From the NCBI GenBank assembly GCA_035537555.1, contig DATLMR010000260.1, positions 1 through 8,148 on the forward strand: a stretch of 8,148 nt of DNA, in the 5' to 3' direction. Both the position numbers and the translations under genes were made by a program. Below are positions 1-5,508 of this stretch, in pieces. Every line of letters begins with the position of its first letter. The first letter of the stretch is position 1. The notes under the pieces were generated by a model, which was given only the letters and a program-made list of their open reading frames with translations, was not told the origin of the DNA and made no database searches. Source of the DNA: DATLMR01 sp035537555 (GTDB lineage: Bacteria; Acidobacteriota; Blastocatellia; UBA7656).

Positions 1-449
1 TCACCATCGGCTCAAACGTGGGCGCGGGGGCGGACATCGCCTTCGCTTCGTCCGAGCGCATCAGCTCGAACTGGACCGATACTTCGACCGGAGACACCCC
101 GTTTGAATCGAGCGGCCCGCTCCGCCTGGCCATCGACCTGCGAATAACCAATCGCGGCAGCACTCCCATAGTCAATCCCTTCCTCCGCATCGCGGACATC
201 AGCCGGACCCACGTCCTGCTCTCGCGCGACAGCAAGTCGAGCCCTATGGCCGGGGCGATCCAATCGATAGGGGCCGGAAGCGACGACCTGCTCTCGCCCG
301 GGGAGACCGCGCAGGTGCGCCTGCTCCTGGGCCTCGTCAACAAGAAGAAGTTCACGCTCTCCGTGGAGCTTTACGGCGTGCCGCTCGGCGGGGCGATCAA
401 TCCCTCGGGCGCCGTAACGGTCTGGAGCGGAAAGCCCGGCAACAGGTAG
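1..449 (+). CDS. 3' end of an unrecognised, probably exported beta-rich protein (partial)
   Basis: An open frame enters from the left edge (first full codon at position 3) and ends with TAG at 447-449, giving about 148 C-terminal residues. A GTG at 18 is an internal in-frame codon rather than a credible start, because the frame is open before it. The fragment alternates short hydrophobic strands with Gly/Ser/Pro turns (LRLAIDLRITNRGSTPIVNP, then LLSPGETAQVRLLLGLV and KKFTLSVELYGVPLGG). This resembles an immunoglobulin-like or CARDB-like beta-sandwich at the tail of a secreted or surface protein. There are no cysteines, no transmembrane segment and no catalytic motif in the visible part. It converges on the secretion operon, so it is not co-transcribed with it. 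That it might be a substrate of the machine is only a guess. Coding status is well supported by the continuous frame and codon pattern; function is unknown. Confidence 0.7.
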   Translation, partial: TIGSNVGAGADIAFASSERISSNWTDTSTGDTPFESSGPLRLAIDLRITNRGSTPIVNPFLRIADISRTHVLLSRDSKSSPMAGAIQSIGAGSDDLLSPGETAQVRLLLGLVNKKKFTLSVELYGVPLGGAINPSGAVTVWSGKPGNR

Positions 450-485
450 GCGCCGACAGGCAGACGCCGGGTTTCATACCGGAGC

Positions 486-555
486 GGAAATGAGATAGGG
501 CGGACAATCGCATGAGCCCGGCACGGGCTATATGCGATTGTCCGCCCTCATTTCC
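486..555. terminator. Long near-perfect inverted repeat between convergent genes; candidate bidirectional terminator
   Basis: Left arm 486-513 and right arm 532-555 pair over 24 bp (9 bp outer, 15 bp inner), interrupted only by four extra bases, ATAG at 495-498. Inside, AGCCCG (515-520) and CGGGCT (524-529) form a further 6 bp stem around a GCA loop, so nearly the whole 70 nt folds into one hairpin. It lies 36 nt after the plus-strand stop codon and 14 nt beyond the minus-strand stop codon, the classic place for a shared terminator. Neither side has a proper U-tract, and the stem is much longer than an ordinary intrinsic terminator. A REP-like dispersed palindrome or a small non-autonomous element is therefore an alternative. 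The structure is certain; its role is inferred. Confidence 0.7.
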
Positions 556-569
556 TTAGCGATTCCGTA

Positions 570-1511
570 TTATTTCTGCCAGGCTATGGTGGCGAGACCG
601 GCGGCGCCGGCAAGCTGGTCGAAGCCGATGGGCTCGTTTTCGAGAGAGAATCCGAATTCAGGCGGGCTGAATATATGAGGCATGGCGTCCAGAGCATCGG
701 ACACGGCGCGCCCGGCCTCGGACGGGTCTATGCCTCCGAGGACAAGCAGCCCCGTAAGCCCCGAGCCGTCCGAGCCGTCGGTCAGACGGTCTCTATAATA
801 GAGCGCGAACCGGTGTATCTCGTCGGCCCGCGACTCGGGCTCGCACACGTAATTGCGGACGAGGGCGGGCTCGCCCTTTCGGACGATGACGGAGGTGAAG
901 CCGGACCTGTTCGCCGATACGAGCATCTTGTCGCCCGGCGTCTTGTCCCACATCAGCCACTGCGCCTCTCCGAGGTGGCGGGGCAAGATCAATCCCGCGT
1001 TCCAGCTCACTCCATAGAACAGCGATTCATATTGCGAGAGCACGTCCTCGCGCGCTACCGTGACCAGGTACCGCTCCTGGTCCCCGGAAGGGCTGATGCG
1101 CTGGCGGCTGATGCGCAGGTCGGTCGAGCGCGCGGCGATCAGGCGTTCTATCTTCCAGGCCAGCACTTCGTCGAGCTCGCGCTTGCTGCCGGGCTTGCTT
1201 TCGAGAATGATTATGAGCGTTCGCGCGGCCCCTTCCGGCAGGGCCACCGACCATCTCTTCTTTCTCGCCAGCCCGGCCGCCCCGACCGTCTGCTCGACTA
1301 TTTCGGCCAGCTCTTCTTCATCCTGAATGTTCGGGCTGTCGAATCCGGGAGTGACCAGCCCCGGCGGTAATTGCGTCACGGCGCTCGCCGCGAGGGTGAA
1401 GCCTCGGCGGCCGCGCTTCATCTCCACGACCGCGAAGTTGTCGTCGATGAACCCGGACGCGGTGTTGGGCGCCGGAGCCGAAAGAAAGTACTTTTGTATC
1501 GCTGATGCCAT
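570..1511 (-). CDS. Divergent PilM/GspL-cytoplasmic-like assembly protein
   Basis: A 313-residue protein, last gene of the minus-strand operon. Its order of elements matches the PilM/GspL actin-like fold: an N-terminal strand pair (FIDDNFAVVEM, 21-31), a middle region with the helix ELDEVLAWKIERLI (112-125) corresponding to the conserved amphipathic helix of PilM, a second-lobe strand (KMLVSANRSGFTSVIVRKGEP, about 195-215), then LLVLGG (255-260) and the closing AGAAGLA (301-307). In type IV pili PilM is a cytoplasmic ring that binds the PilN N-terminus and contacts the ATPase; GspL's cytoplasmic domain does the same for GspE. Here the usual phosphate-binding signatures (GIDIGS-type and D-I-G-type) are degenerate, so nucleotide binding is doubtful. 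No membrane segment is seen, so it is PilM-like rather than full GspL. ATG at 1511 is the only reasonable start; no clear Shine-Dalgarno precedes it. Family assignment is moderately sure, from pattern only. Confidence 0.7.
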   Translation of the reverse strand: MASAIQKYFLSAPAPNTASGFIDDNFAVVEMKRGRRGFTLAASAVTQLPPGLVTPGFDSPNIQDEEELAEIVEQTVGAAGLARKKRWSVALPEGAARTLIIILESKPGSKRELDEVLAWKIERLIAARSTDLRISRQRISPSGDQERYLVTVAREDVLSQYESLFYGVSWNAGLILPRHLGEAQWLMWDKTPGDKMLVSANRSGFTSVIVRKGEPALVRNYVCEPESRADEIHRFALYYRDRLTDGSDGSGLTGLLVLGGIDPSEAGRAVSDALDAMPHIFSPPEFGFSLENEPIGFDQLAGAAGLATIAWQK

Positions 1512-1519
1512 TAATAGAA

Positions 1520-1574
1520 GCCAGGCATCGAAGCCGGAGACCGGCTGAAAAGCCGCCCCGCCCCGACGCCTGGC
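1520..1574 (-). promoter_or_regulatory. Nested and mutually exclusive hairpins in the leader before the PilM-like gene
   Basis: Plus-strand GCCAGGC (1520-1526) and GCCTGGC (1568-1574) form an outer 7 bp stem. Inside it, AGCCGG (1532-1537) can pair with CCGGCT (1541-1546) around a three-base loop, or CGGCT (1542-1546) can pair with AGCCG (1551-1555) around a four-base loop. The two inner hairpins share the same segment and cannot form together. The structure ends 8 nt before the ATG of the PilM-like gene, which lacks a clear ribosome binding site. This could tune translation or processing; equally, it may be chance in GC-rich spacer DNA. The base pairing is seen; function is inferred. Confidence 0.3.
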
Positions 1575-1588
1575 CCCGACCTCCCTTG

Positions 1589-2056
1589 CTAATAATCTTT
1601 GTAAGGAATGCCGTCCGAACCTTCGCCGGGCGCGCCGCTATGGATGTCCGCGAGGCCCGACCCGCCTTCGAGCGAAACGTCGTCTTCTTCCGTATCTATC
1701 ACCCAGGTATCGCGCGAGCCTGTGATGGGGTCGACCGGCACCTCGCGCATATAGTGCGCGGTTACCAGATCCTCCAGAGACTGTGGCAGCTTCTCTTTAT
1801 CCGCCGCGTACTGGTCTATGAGCTTCCGCATCTCTTGAAGGTTGTTTTTGAGAATCGTCTCTCTCGCCCTCAACTGCATCTGCTGATAAGAGCTGACGCT
1901 GACGGCCGCGAGGATCACGATGATGGTCATCACCATGACAAGCTCCAGCAGCGTGAACCCGCGCTCGCGCTTTCGCGACTCCCCGGACGGCCCGGGCGGC
2001 GAAGCTGAAGGAGCGCCCGCCATCTCCTTCCGGTTTTTATCTCCCGTGTACGACAT
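1589..2056 (-). CDS. Second GspG-type pseudopilin, divergent, with long leader
   Basis: A 155-residue prepilin-like protein. The class III signal is unmistakable: a basic stretch (ESRKRERG, 26-33), then FTLLE with cleavage expected between G33 and F34 and the assembly glutamate at E38 (+5 of the mature protein), followed by a hydrophobic helix to about residue 57. After prepilin peptidase processing the mature chain would be about 122 residues. The globular part keeps GspG-like marks: NNLQEMRKLIDQYAADKEKLP, VPVDPITGSRDTW (106-118) and a C-terminus SDGIPYKDY. The 33-residue leader is longer than the usual 6-15. An internal ATG (Met12) would shorten it, but its GGAG lies directly against the ATG with no spacer, whereas the upstream start has GGAAG 8 nt before it, so 2056 is preferred. 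It follows the first pseudopilin by 59 nt. It may be a minor or alternative pilus subunit. Confidence 0.88.
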   Translation of the reverse strand: MSYTGDKNRKEMAGAPSASPPGPSGESRKRERGFTLLELVMVMTIIVILAAVSVSSYQQMQLRARETILKNNLQEMRKLIDQYAADKEKLPQSLEDLVTAHYMREVPVDPITGSRDTWVIDTEEDDVSLEGGSGLADIHSGAPGEGSDGIPYKDY

Positions 2057-2115
2057 ACCTTTTACTTCCGATGCCGGACCGATCTATTGAAGCTCGATCC
2101 GCCTGTCTTTTAGGC

Positions 2116-2610
2116 TTACCAGTCGGCGTACTTCGTTCCGTTCAGGGCCTGGGCGTCGCTCGTTGTGAAGACGTCGAAGACATCCTCTCCGCCCCAGCTA
2201 GTCGTGGTCGGGGTGTCCTTATAAGACCTCTTGCCCCACTCCGTGCCGCCGGTCATCGGGTCTATCGGCATGCGCCGCAGGAATCTGACGCGAGTGCCGC
2301 CCGTGCCCACGACGTTGGCGGGGATGAAGCCTTCCACGAGGATGTCGAGGTCTTTCGGGTACCCGGTCGGAGTCTTCCACTCGATGGGGATCGCCAGTCC
2401 CTGCGTCTGATCGTGGTATCTCTTATAGGCGTCTATCGCCTGGCGCAGCGAGCGCAGGGCCAGTCTCAGCTCCGCTTCGCGTTCGCGCTTGACCGAGTTG
2501 CGGACCATGGGGACGGCCGCCGCCGTCAGGATCGACAGAATGGAGATGACTATTATGATCTCCAGTAACGTGAAGCCCCTGTCGCCTAATCTTGAAAGAG
2601 TCCTTCTCAT
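2116..2610 (-). CDS. gspG: GspG-type major pseudopilin
   Basis: A 164-residue type II secretion major pseudopilin. The class III leader is short (12 residues), with RG/FTLLE at 11-17: cleavage is expected after G12 and N-methylation on F13, and E17 is the +5 glutamate needed for subunit assembly. The hydrophobic helix runs to about residue 35 and continues as a charged amphipathic helix (KREREAELRLALRSLRQAID). The GspG-specific globular domain shows W78, PTGYPKDLDILVEG (81-94), RRMPIDPMTG (112-121) and W125 where the family has its DP-x-G and WG elements. It ends with VFDVFTTSDAQALNGTKYADW-type sequence, the region that in GspG forms the calcium-binding beta loop. It polymerises into the periplasmic pseudopilus pushed by GspE/GspF. 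The start ATG is at 2610, with only a weak GAG 8 nt upstream. It sits 48 nt after the secretin gene with a strong hairpin between them. Confidence 0.93.
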   Translation of the reverse strand: MRRTLSRLGDRGFTLLEIIIVISILSILTAAAVPMVRNSVKREREAELRLALRSLRQAIDAYKRYHDQTQGLAIPIEWKTPTGYPKDLDILVEGFIPANVVGTGGTRVRFLRRMPIDPMTGGTEWGKRSYKDTPTTTSWGGEDVFDVFTTSDAQALNGTKYADW

Positions 2611-2626
2611 TTCTACAACTCAAAGT

Positions 2627-2652
2627 AGACCGGGCGCCGGGAGCGCCCGTCT
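2627..2652 (-). promoter_or_regulatory. Intercistronic hairpin between secretin and pseudopilin genes
   Basis: CGGGCGC (2631-2637) pairs perfectly with GCGCCCG (2643-2649) around a five-base loop. AGA (2627-2629) and TCT (2650-2652) extend the stem to 10 bp with one bulged C (2630). It begins 6 nt after the secretin stop and ends 16 nt before the pseudopilin ATG. There is no U-tract on the transcribed side, so complete termination is unlikely. A stem here could protect the 5' end of a processed pseudopilin message or partly attenuate read-through, letting pseudopilin and secretin levels differ. Function is inferred from position. Confidence 0.45.
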
Positions 2653-2658
2653 GCCGGT

Positions 2659-5286
2659 TTACCTGGCTTCTATCTGGGTCGATTGCAGCCGCACGGGGAT
2701 GACCTGCCCGTTGGGCGCGCGGAACGCCGTCTGGTCGTTCAGCTGAAGCATCGATTGTCCCGCGTTTTTCACGTTGAAGACCAGGAGCAACAATTGGCCG
2801 CGCGCGGGCACTCCGCTCGAGCCCGGCGGCCGTTCCATCTGCACGTTCAGCAAGCCGCCTTCGGCGCTGAACTGTAATTCTGGATTGGTCCCTCCCGCGC
2901 GCAAAAGCCCGCCGTCGCGCACGGCCTTCACGTCGAGTATATTCGGGTCGTAGGAGAGAGAGAGGCTGGTGCCGGAGATATCGGCGTTGCCGTTGACGAT
3001 GATCGCCACATAAAGGTCCTGACCTTTCGTGGCAAGGGCCGCGGCGCTCTTCACGCTCACCAGGATCGGGCCGTTTCGCTGGGCCGCCGATTGCGGCGCT
3101 GATTCATCGTCGTCCTCCGAGTCTTCCTCGTCATCCGGATTGGGCTTGAGGCCCGGCGCGTCTACGGTCTTGCGCTGCACGTTGGGCCTCGCGGTCGGCG
3201 CGGGGGGCGGTTGCGCCGGGCTGTTATTCGACGTCGGTTGTATGACCACGACGCCCGGCTGGTTCGCGCCGGGCGTGGTATTGATCGGGGCGGCCGGAGA
3301 CGGCACGCTCAGGACGGTCTTGTTCTGAACCGGGGCCGCGGGCTGCTGCGCCGCGCCGTTACCCGCGACCTGATTCTGGTTCGCGTCTTCGACATCGGCC
3401 AGGTAGAGGATCTGCTCTATGGTAAGCTGCGTCGTCGGATCGGCGGCCGTGCCCGCATCTCTCGCGAGATGATCCGATTCGCGCAGGTCCGCGCGGCGCA
3501 GTATGTGCGGGGTCACCGTGATGACCACGTCGCTTTGCTTATCTTCGGTTTCGGGAGTCGAGAAGAAACGCCCGAGAATGGGAATGAGCCCGATTATCGG
3601 AATCCCCTTGATGCGCTTCGACTCCGTCGTCTGGCTCACGCCCGCGACGAGGGTCGTCTGGCCGTCCTTTATCCGCGCCACCGAATTCATCGTGCGCTGG
3701 TTGAACGACGGGGTGAGCCTGCCCGTGCTCGAATCCACCGAGGTGGATTCGATCTTCATCGTCATCTGCACCTCGTCTTCGAATACGGACGGCTTCATGT
3801 CGATATTGAGGCCGACGTTCTCGTACTGAATCTGCGGGAACGCTCCGTTGCCGAACCCGCTCAAGCCGCCCAGGTCCACGTTCAGCCCGTTGTTGTTTTG
3901 ATTGTTCTGATTATTCTGGTTGTTGTTGTTTCTCGGGATGGAGATCGTCGGGCTCTGAAAGACCGCGGTCTGAATAGGCACCCTCTGCCCTATGCGTATC
4001 GTGTGCTGCTCGGTGTCGAGCACGTGCACCTGCGTGGACGCGAGCAGCTTGGCCTTGCCCCGATCCTGGAAGAGGCTTATGGCGCTCGTGGGCAGGCCGA
4101 TGGCGAAGCCGAACTTGCCGGTCAGAGTGCGCTCGGCGTGCTGCTGCACGTCGGGCCGCCCGATGCCGCCGAGGAAGGGAAGGCCGGGAATGCCTTTGGC
4201 CGCGTCGCCCGCGGCGTCGAACTGGTTGCCTATGCTGAGCAGGTCGTTGCGCGACACCTCGTAGATGTTGACGTCTATGAGCACCTCGGCTTTCGCCTTG
4301 TCCAGGGAGTCGATCATCGACTCTATCAGCTCCAGGTTCGCCGGAGTATCGCGCACGATCAGCGCGTTGAGCTGCTTGACGGGGACGAGCTGCTTCGATT
4401 GAAGCGTCGCCTGAATGGCCCCTCGAATCTCGGTGATGTCGGCGTTCTTGATGTAGAAAGTGCGTACGGAGAAAGGCTCGTAGCGGGCGCGGGCGGCAGG
4501 GTTGTCCAGCGCGACCACGATGGTCCTCGCGTCGATCTGTGAGTACATCAAGTTGTTAGTCTTGAGGATGATCTCGAGCGCCTTCGGCTTGGTCACGTCT
4601 CGCAGCTCCACGGCGAGCTTGTTGTTTCTCATCTGGGCGGTGACCTGCTGGTCGAATACGACGTTCAGCTTCATGTCCTGGGCGAGCTGCTCGATTACCG
4701 AAAGCAGATTGTCGCTGCGCGCGATCACGTCGGTCTTGCCGAACTTGCGCACGGGTATGACCGTGGGCTGCCCCTGCGCGTTGGTCGCGGGAAGGGCTAT
4801 GCCGCTGGCCGATCTGGTAAAGGAGGCCTTCTGGTTCTGGTCCTTGGAAGGCTTGCTCTTCGGGCCCGCCGGGTCGCCGTTGCTCGGCAGGTTGTCGGTC
4901 GGGAGCCCCTGCGCTTCGAGCATGTTGCGCATCTTGATGTATGCCATCTCGTTCGTGGGATCGAAGGCGAAGGCCTGGCGGTATGCCTGGTAGGCGGCGT
5001 TGTAGTCTTTCCGGTCCGCCAGTTGATCGCCGCGCTCGACCAGCATTATCGCGGCAAGTACGAGGGAACGCTGGAGGTGTAGTTGAAACTCGACGTTGGA
5101 TGGCTTCTCCGCGACGGCCAGAGCGAATTTCTCCGCCGCCTTGTCCCATTGTCTGTTCTCTTCGTAGCGGAGGCCTTCCTTGAAATGTTTCTTACCGTCG
5201 GCGGCGAAGGCTGCGACCGGTGCGATCATCGCCAGCGCCAGCACGAGGGCTAACACCCTCCGTATCCCCATAACCCTGTTTAGCAT
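2659..5286 (-). CDS. gspD: Secretin (GspD/PilQ-like) with N-terminal TPR and C-terminal cohesin-like domain
   Basis: Outer-membrane channel of the secretion/pilus machine, 875 residues from the start chosen here. That start (MLNRVMGIRR) has AGAGG 8 nt upstream and opens directly into a signal peptide with AFA/AD cleavage near residue 28. An in-frame ATG at 5361 would add 25 residues in front of the signal peptide and has no good ribosome binding site. Order: TPR-like helices (about 32-125, KHFKEGLRYEENRQWDKAAEKF and DYNAAYQAYRQAFAFDPTN); a polar linker; STN-type domain (about 190-260, LLSVIEQLAQDMKLNVVFD); secretin N1-type domain (about 272-335, VRTFYIKNADITEI and LNALIVRDTP); secretin core (about 335-597) with GQRVPIQ, VGLNIDMKPSVF, VARIKDGQTTLVAGV and GIPIIGLIPILGRFF; a Pro/Asn/Gln-rich linker with an acidic run; and a cohesin-like beta domain (about 740-875, LSLSYDPNILDVKAV). 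An Asn/Gln tract is inserted within the core. No pilotin-binding S-domain is recognised; the cohesin-like module occupies that end. Confidence 0.95.
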   Translation of the reverse strand: MLNRVMGIRRVLALVLALAMIAPVAAFAADGKKHFKEGLRYEENRQWDKAAEKFALAVAEKPSNVEFQLHLQRSLVLAAIMLVERGDQLADRKDYNAAYQAYRQAFAFDPTNEMAYIKMRNMLEAQGLPTDNLPSNGDPAGPKSKPSKDQNQKASFTRSASGIALPATNAQGQPTVIPVRKFGKTDVIARSDNLLSVIEQLAQDMKLNVVFDQQVTAQMRNNKLAVELRDVTKPKALEIILKTNNLMYSQIDARTIVVALDNPAARARYEPFSVRTFYIKNADITEIRGAIQATLQSKQLVPVKQLNALIVRDTPANLELIESMIDSLDKAKAEVLIDVNIYEVSRNDLLSIGNQFDAAGDAAKGIPGLPFLGGIGRPDVQQHAERTLTGKFGFAIGLPTSAISLFQDRGKAKLLASTQVHVLDTEQHTIRIGQRVPIQTAVFQSPTISIPRNNNNQNNQNNQNNNGLNVDLGGLSGFGNGAFPQIQYENVGLNIDMKPSVFEDEVQMTMKIESTSVDSSTGRLTPSFNQRTMNSVARIKDGQTTLVAGVSQTTESKRIKGIPIIGLIPILGRFFSTPETEDKQSDVVITVTPHILRRADLRESDHLARDAGTAADPTTQLTIEQILYLADVEDANQNQVAGNGAAQQPAAPVQNKTVLSVPSPAAPINTTPGANQPGVVVIQPTSNNSPAQPPPAPTARPNVQRKTVDAPGLKPNPDDEEDSEDDDESAPQSAAQRNGPILVSVKSAAALATKGQDLYVAIIVNGNADISGTSLSLSYDPNILDVKAVRDGGLLRAGGTNPELQFSAEGGLLNVQMERPPGSSGVPARGQLLLLVFNVKNAGQSMLQLNDQTAFRAPNGQVIPVRLQSTQIEAR
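3889..3930 (-). repeat. Asn/Gln codon tract inside the secretin core
   Basis: Fourteen consecutive codons encode only Asn and Gln (four N, then Q-N-N three times, then one more N), residues 453-466 of the 875-residue form. Both AAC and AAT are used for Asn, and both CAA and CAG for Gln. It lies between the GQRVPIQ strand and the VGLNIDMKPSVF strand of the secretin core and is followed by a Gly-rich stretch (GLNVDLGGLSGFGNGAF). It is an in-frame low-complexity insertion and does not disturb the reading frame. Confidence 0.9.
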
Positions 5287-5294
5287 CGTACAAA

Positions 5295-5299
5295 CCTCT
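5295..5299 (-). promoter_or_regulatory. Ribosome binding site deciding the secretin start
   Basis: AGAGG on the minus strand ends 8 nt before the ATG at 5286, a normal Shine-Dalgarno spacing. It favours 5286 over the upstream in-frame ATG at 5361, which is preceded by a GC-rich run with no purine box at the right distance. The signal peptide then starts with a short basic n-region, as expected. Confidence 0.55.
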
Positions 5300-5446
5300 A
5301 AGTGTTGATTTCCCACGAGAAATTGCGCCTCTGAACCTACCCGGATGAACCGTTCTCGCATCGTACGCCCGCCGCGCTTATGTATGGTAAGTCGCTTCCG
5401 GATTCGTTCAGGGGCTGATTAGTTGAACTACTCTACCACGTATTGG

Positions 5447-5490
5447 TTTCAATTTAAATCGGGCACGCTCAAGCGGCTCCCGAATGCCCG
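5447..5490 (-). terminator. Weak hairpin plus AT-rich tail after gspE; possible partial terminator
   Basis: On the minus strand, 19 nt past the gspE stop codon, CGGGCA (5490-5485) can pair with TGCCCG (5465-5460) around a 19-base loop. It is followed at once by ATTTAAATT, the most AT-rich patch in the 222 nt gap. The loop is large and there is no uninterrupted U-run, so strong termination is unlikely. If real, it would split the operon and require a promoter for the secretin gene in 5287-5446. I saw no convincing -35/-10 pair there; a TTGAAA at about 5446-5451 lacks a good partner at 17 bp. Confidence 0.25.
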
Positions 5491-5508
5491 CGCCGTCCCG
5501 GCCCGAAA

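Noticed and set aside
460..485. Short CCGG...CCGG palindrome after the plus-strand stop codon
   Set aside because: Only four pairs with an eight-base loop; expected by chance in this composition and overshadowed by the adjacent long inverted repeat.
1995..2023. Alternative start (Met12) for the second pseudopilin
   Set aside because: GGAAGGAG lies directly against this ATG with no spacer, while the upstream ATG has a purine box at a usable distance; the leader would still be long (22 residues) with this start.
1505..2568. Plus-strand open frames of about 165 codons opposite the two pseudopilin genes
   Set aside because: They overlap the prepilin genes entirely, have low-complexity Arg/Ala/Asp translations, and lack signals; the opposite strand has clear class III leaders.
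3211..4542. A 443-codon plus-strand open frame opposite the secretin core
   Set aside because: It is an antisense shadow of the secretin with an Arg/His-rich composition and no recognisable motif; the minus strand carries the intact secretin domains.
5362..5508. Possible sigma-70 promoter in the gap between gspE and the secretin gene
   Set aside because: A TTGAAA-like box and AT-rich patches are present on the minus strand, but no -10 element lies at an acceptable spacing, so I do not list it as a feature.
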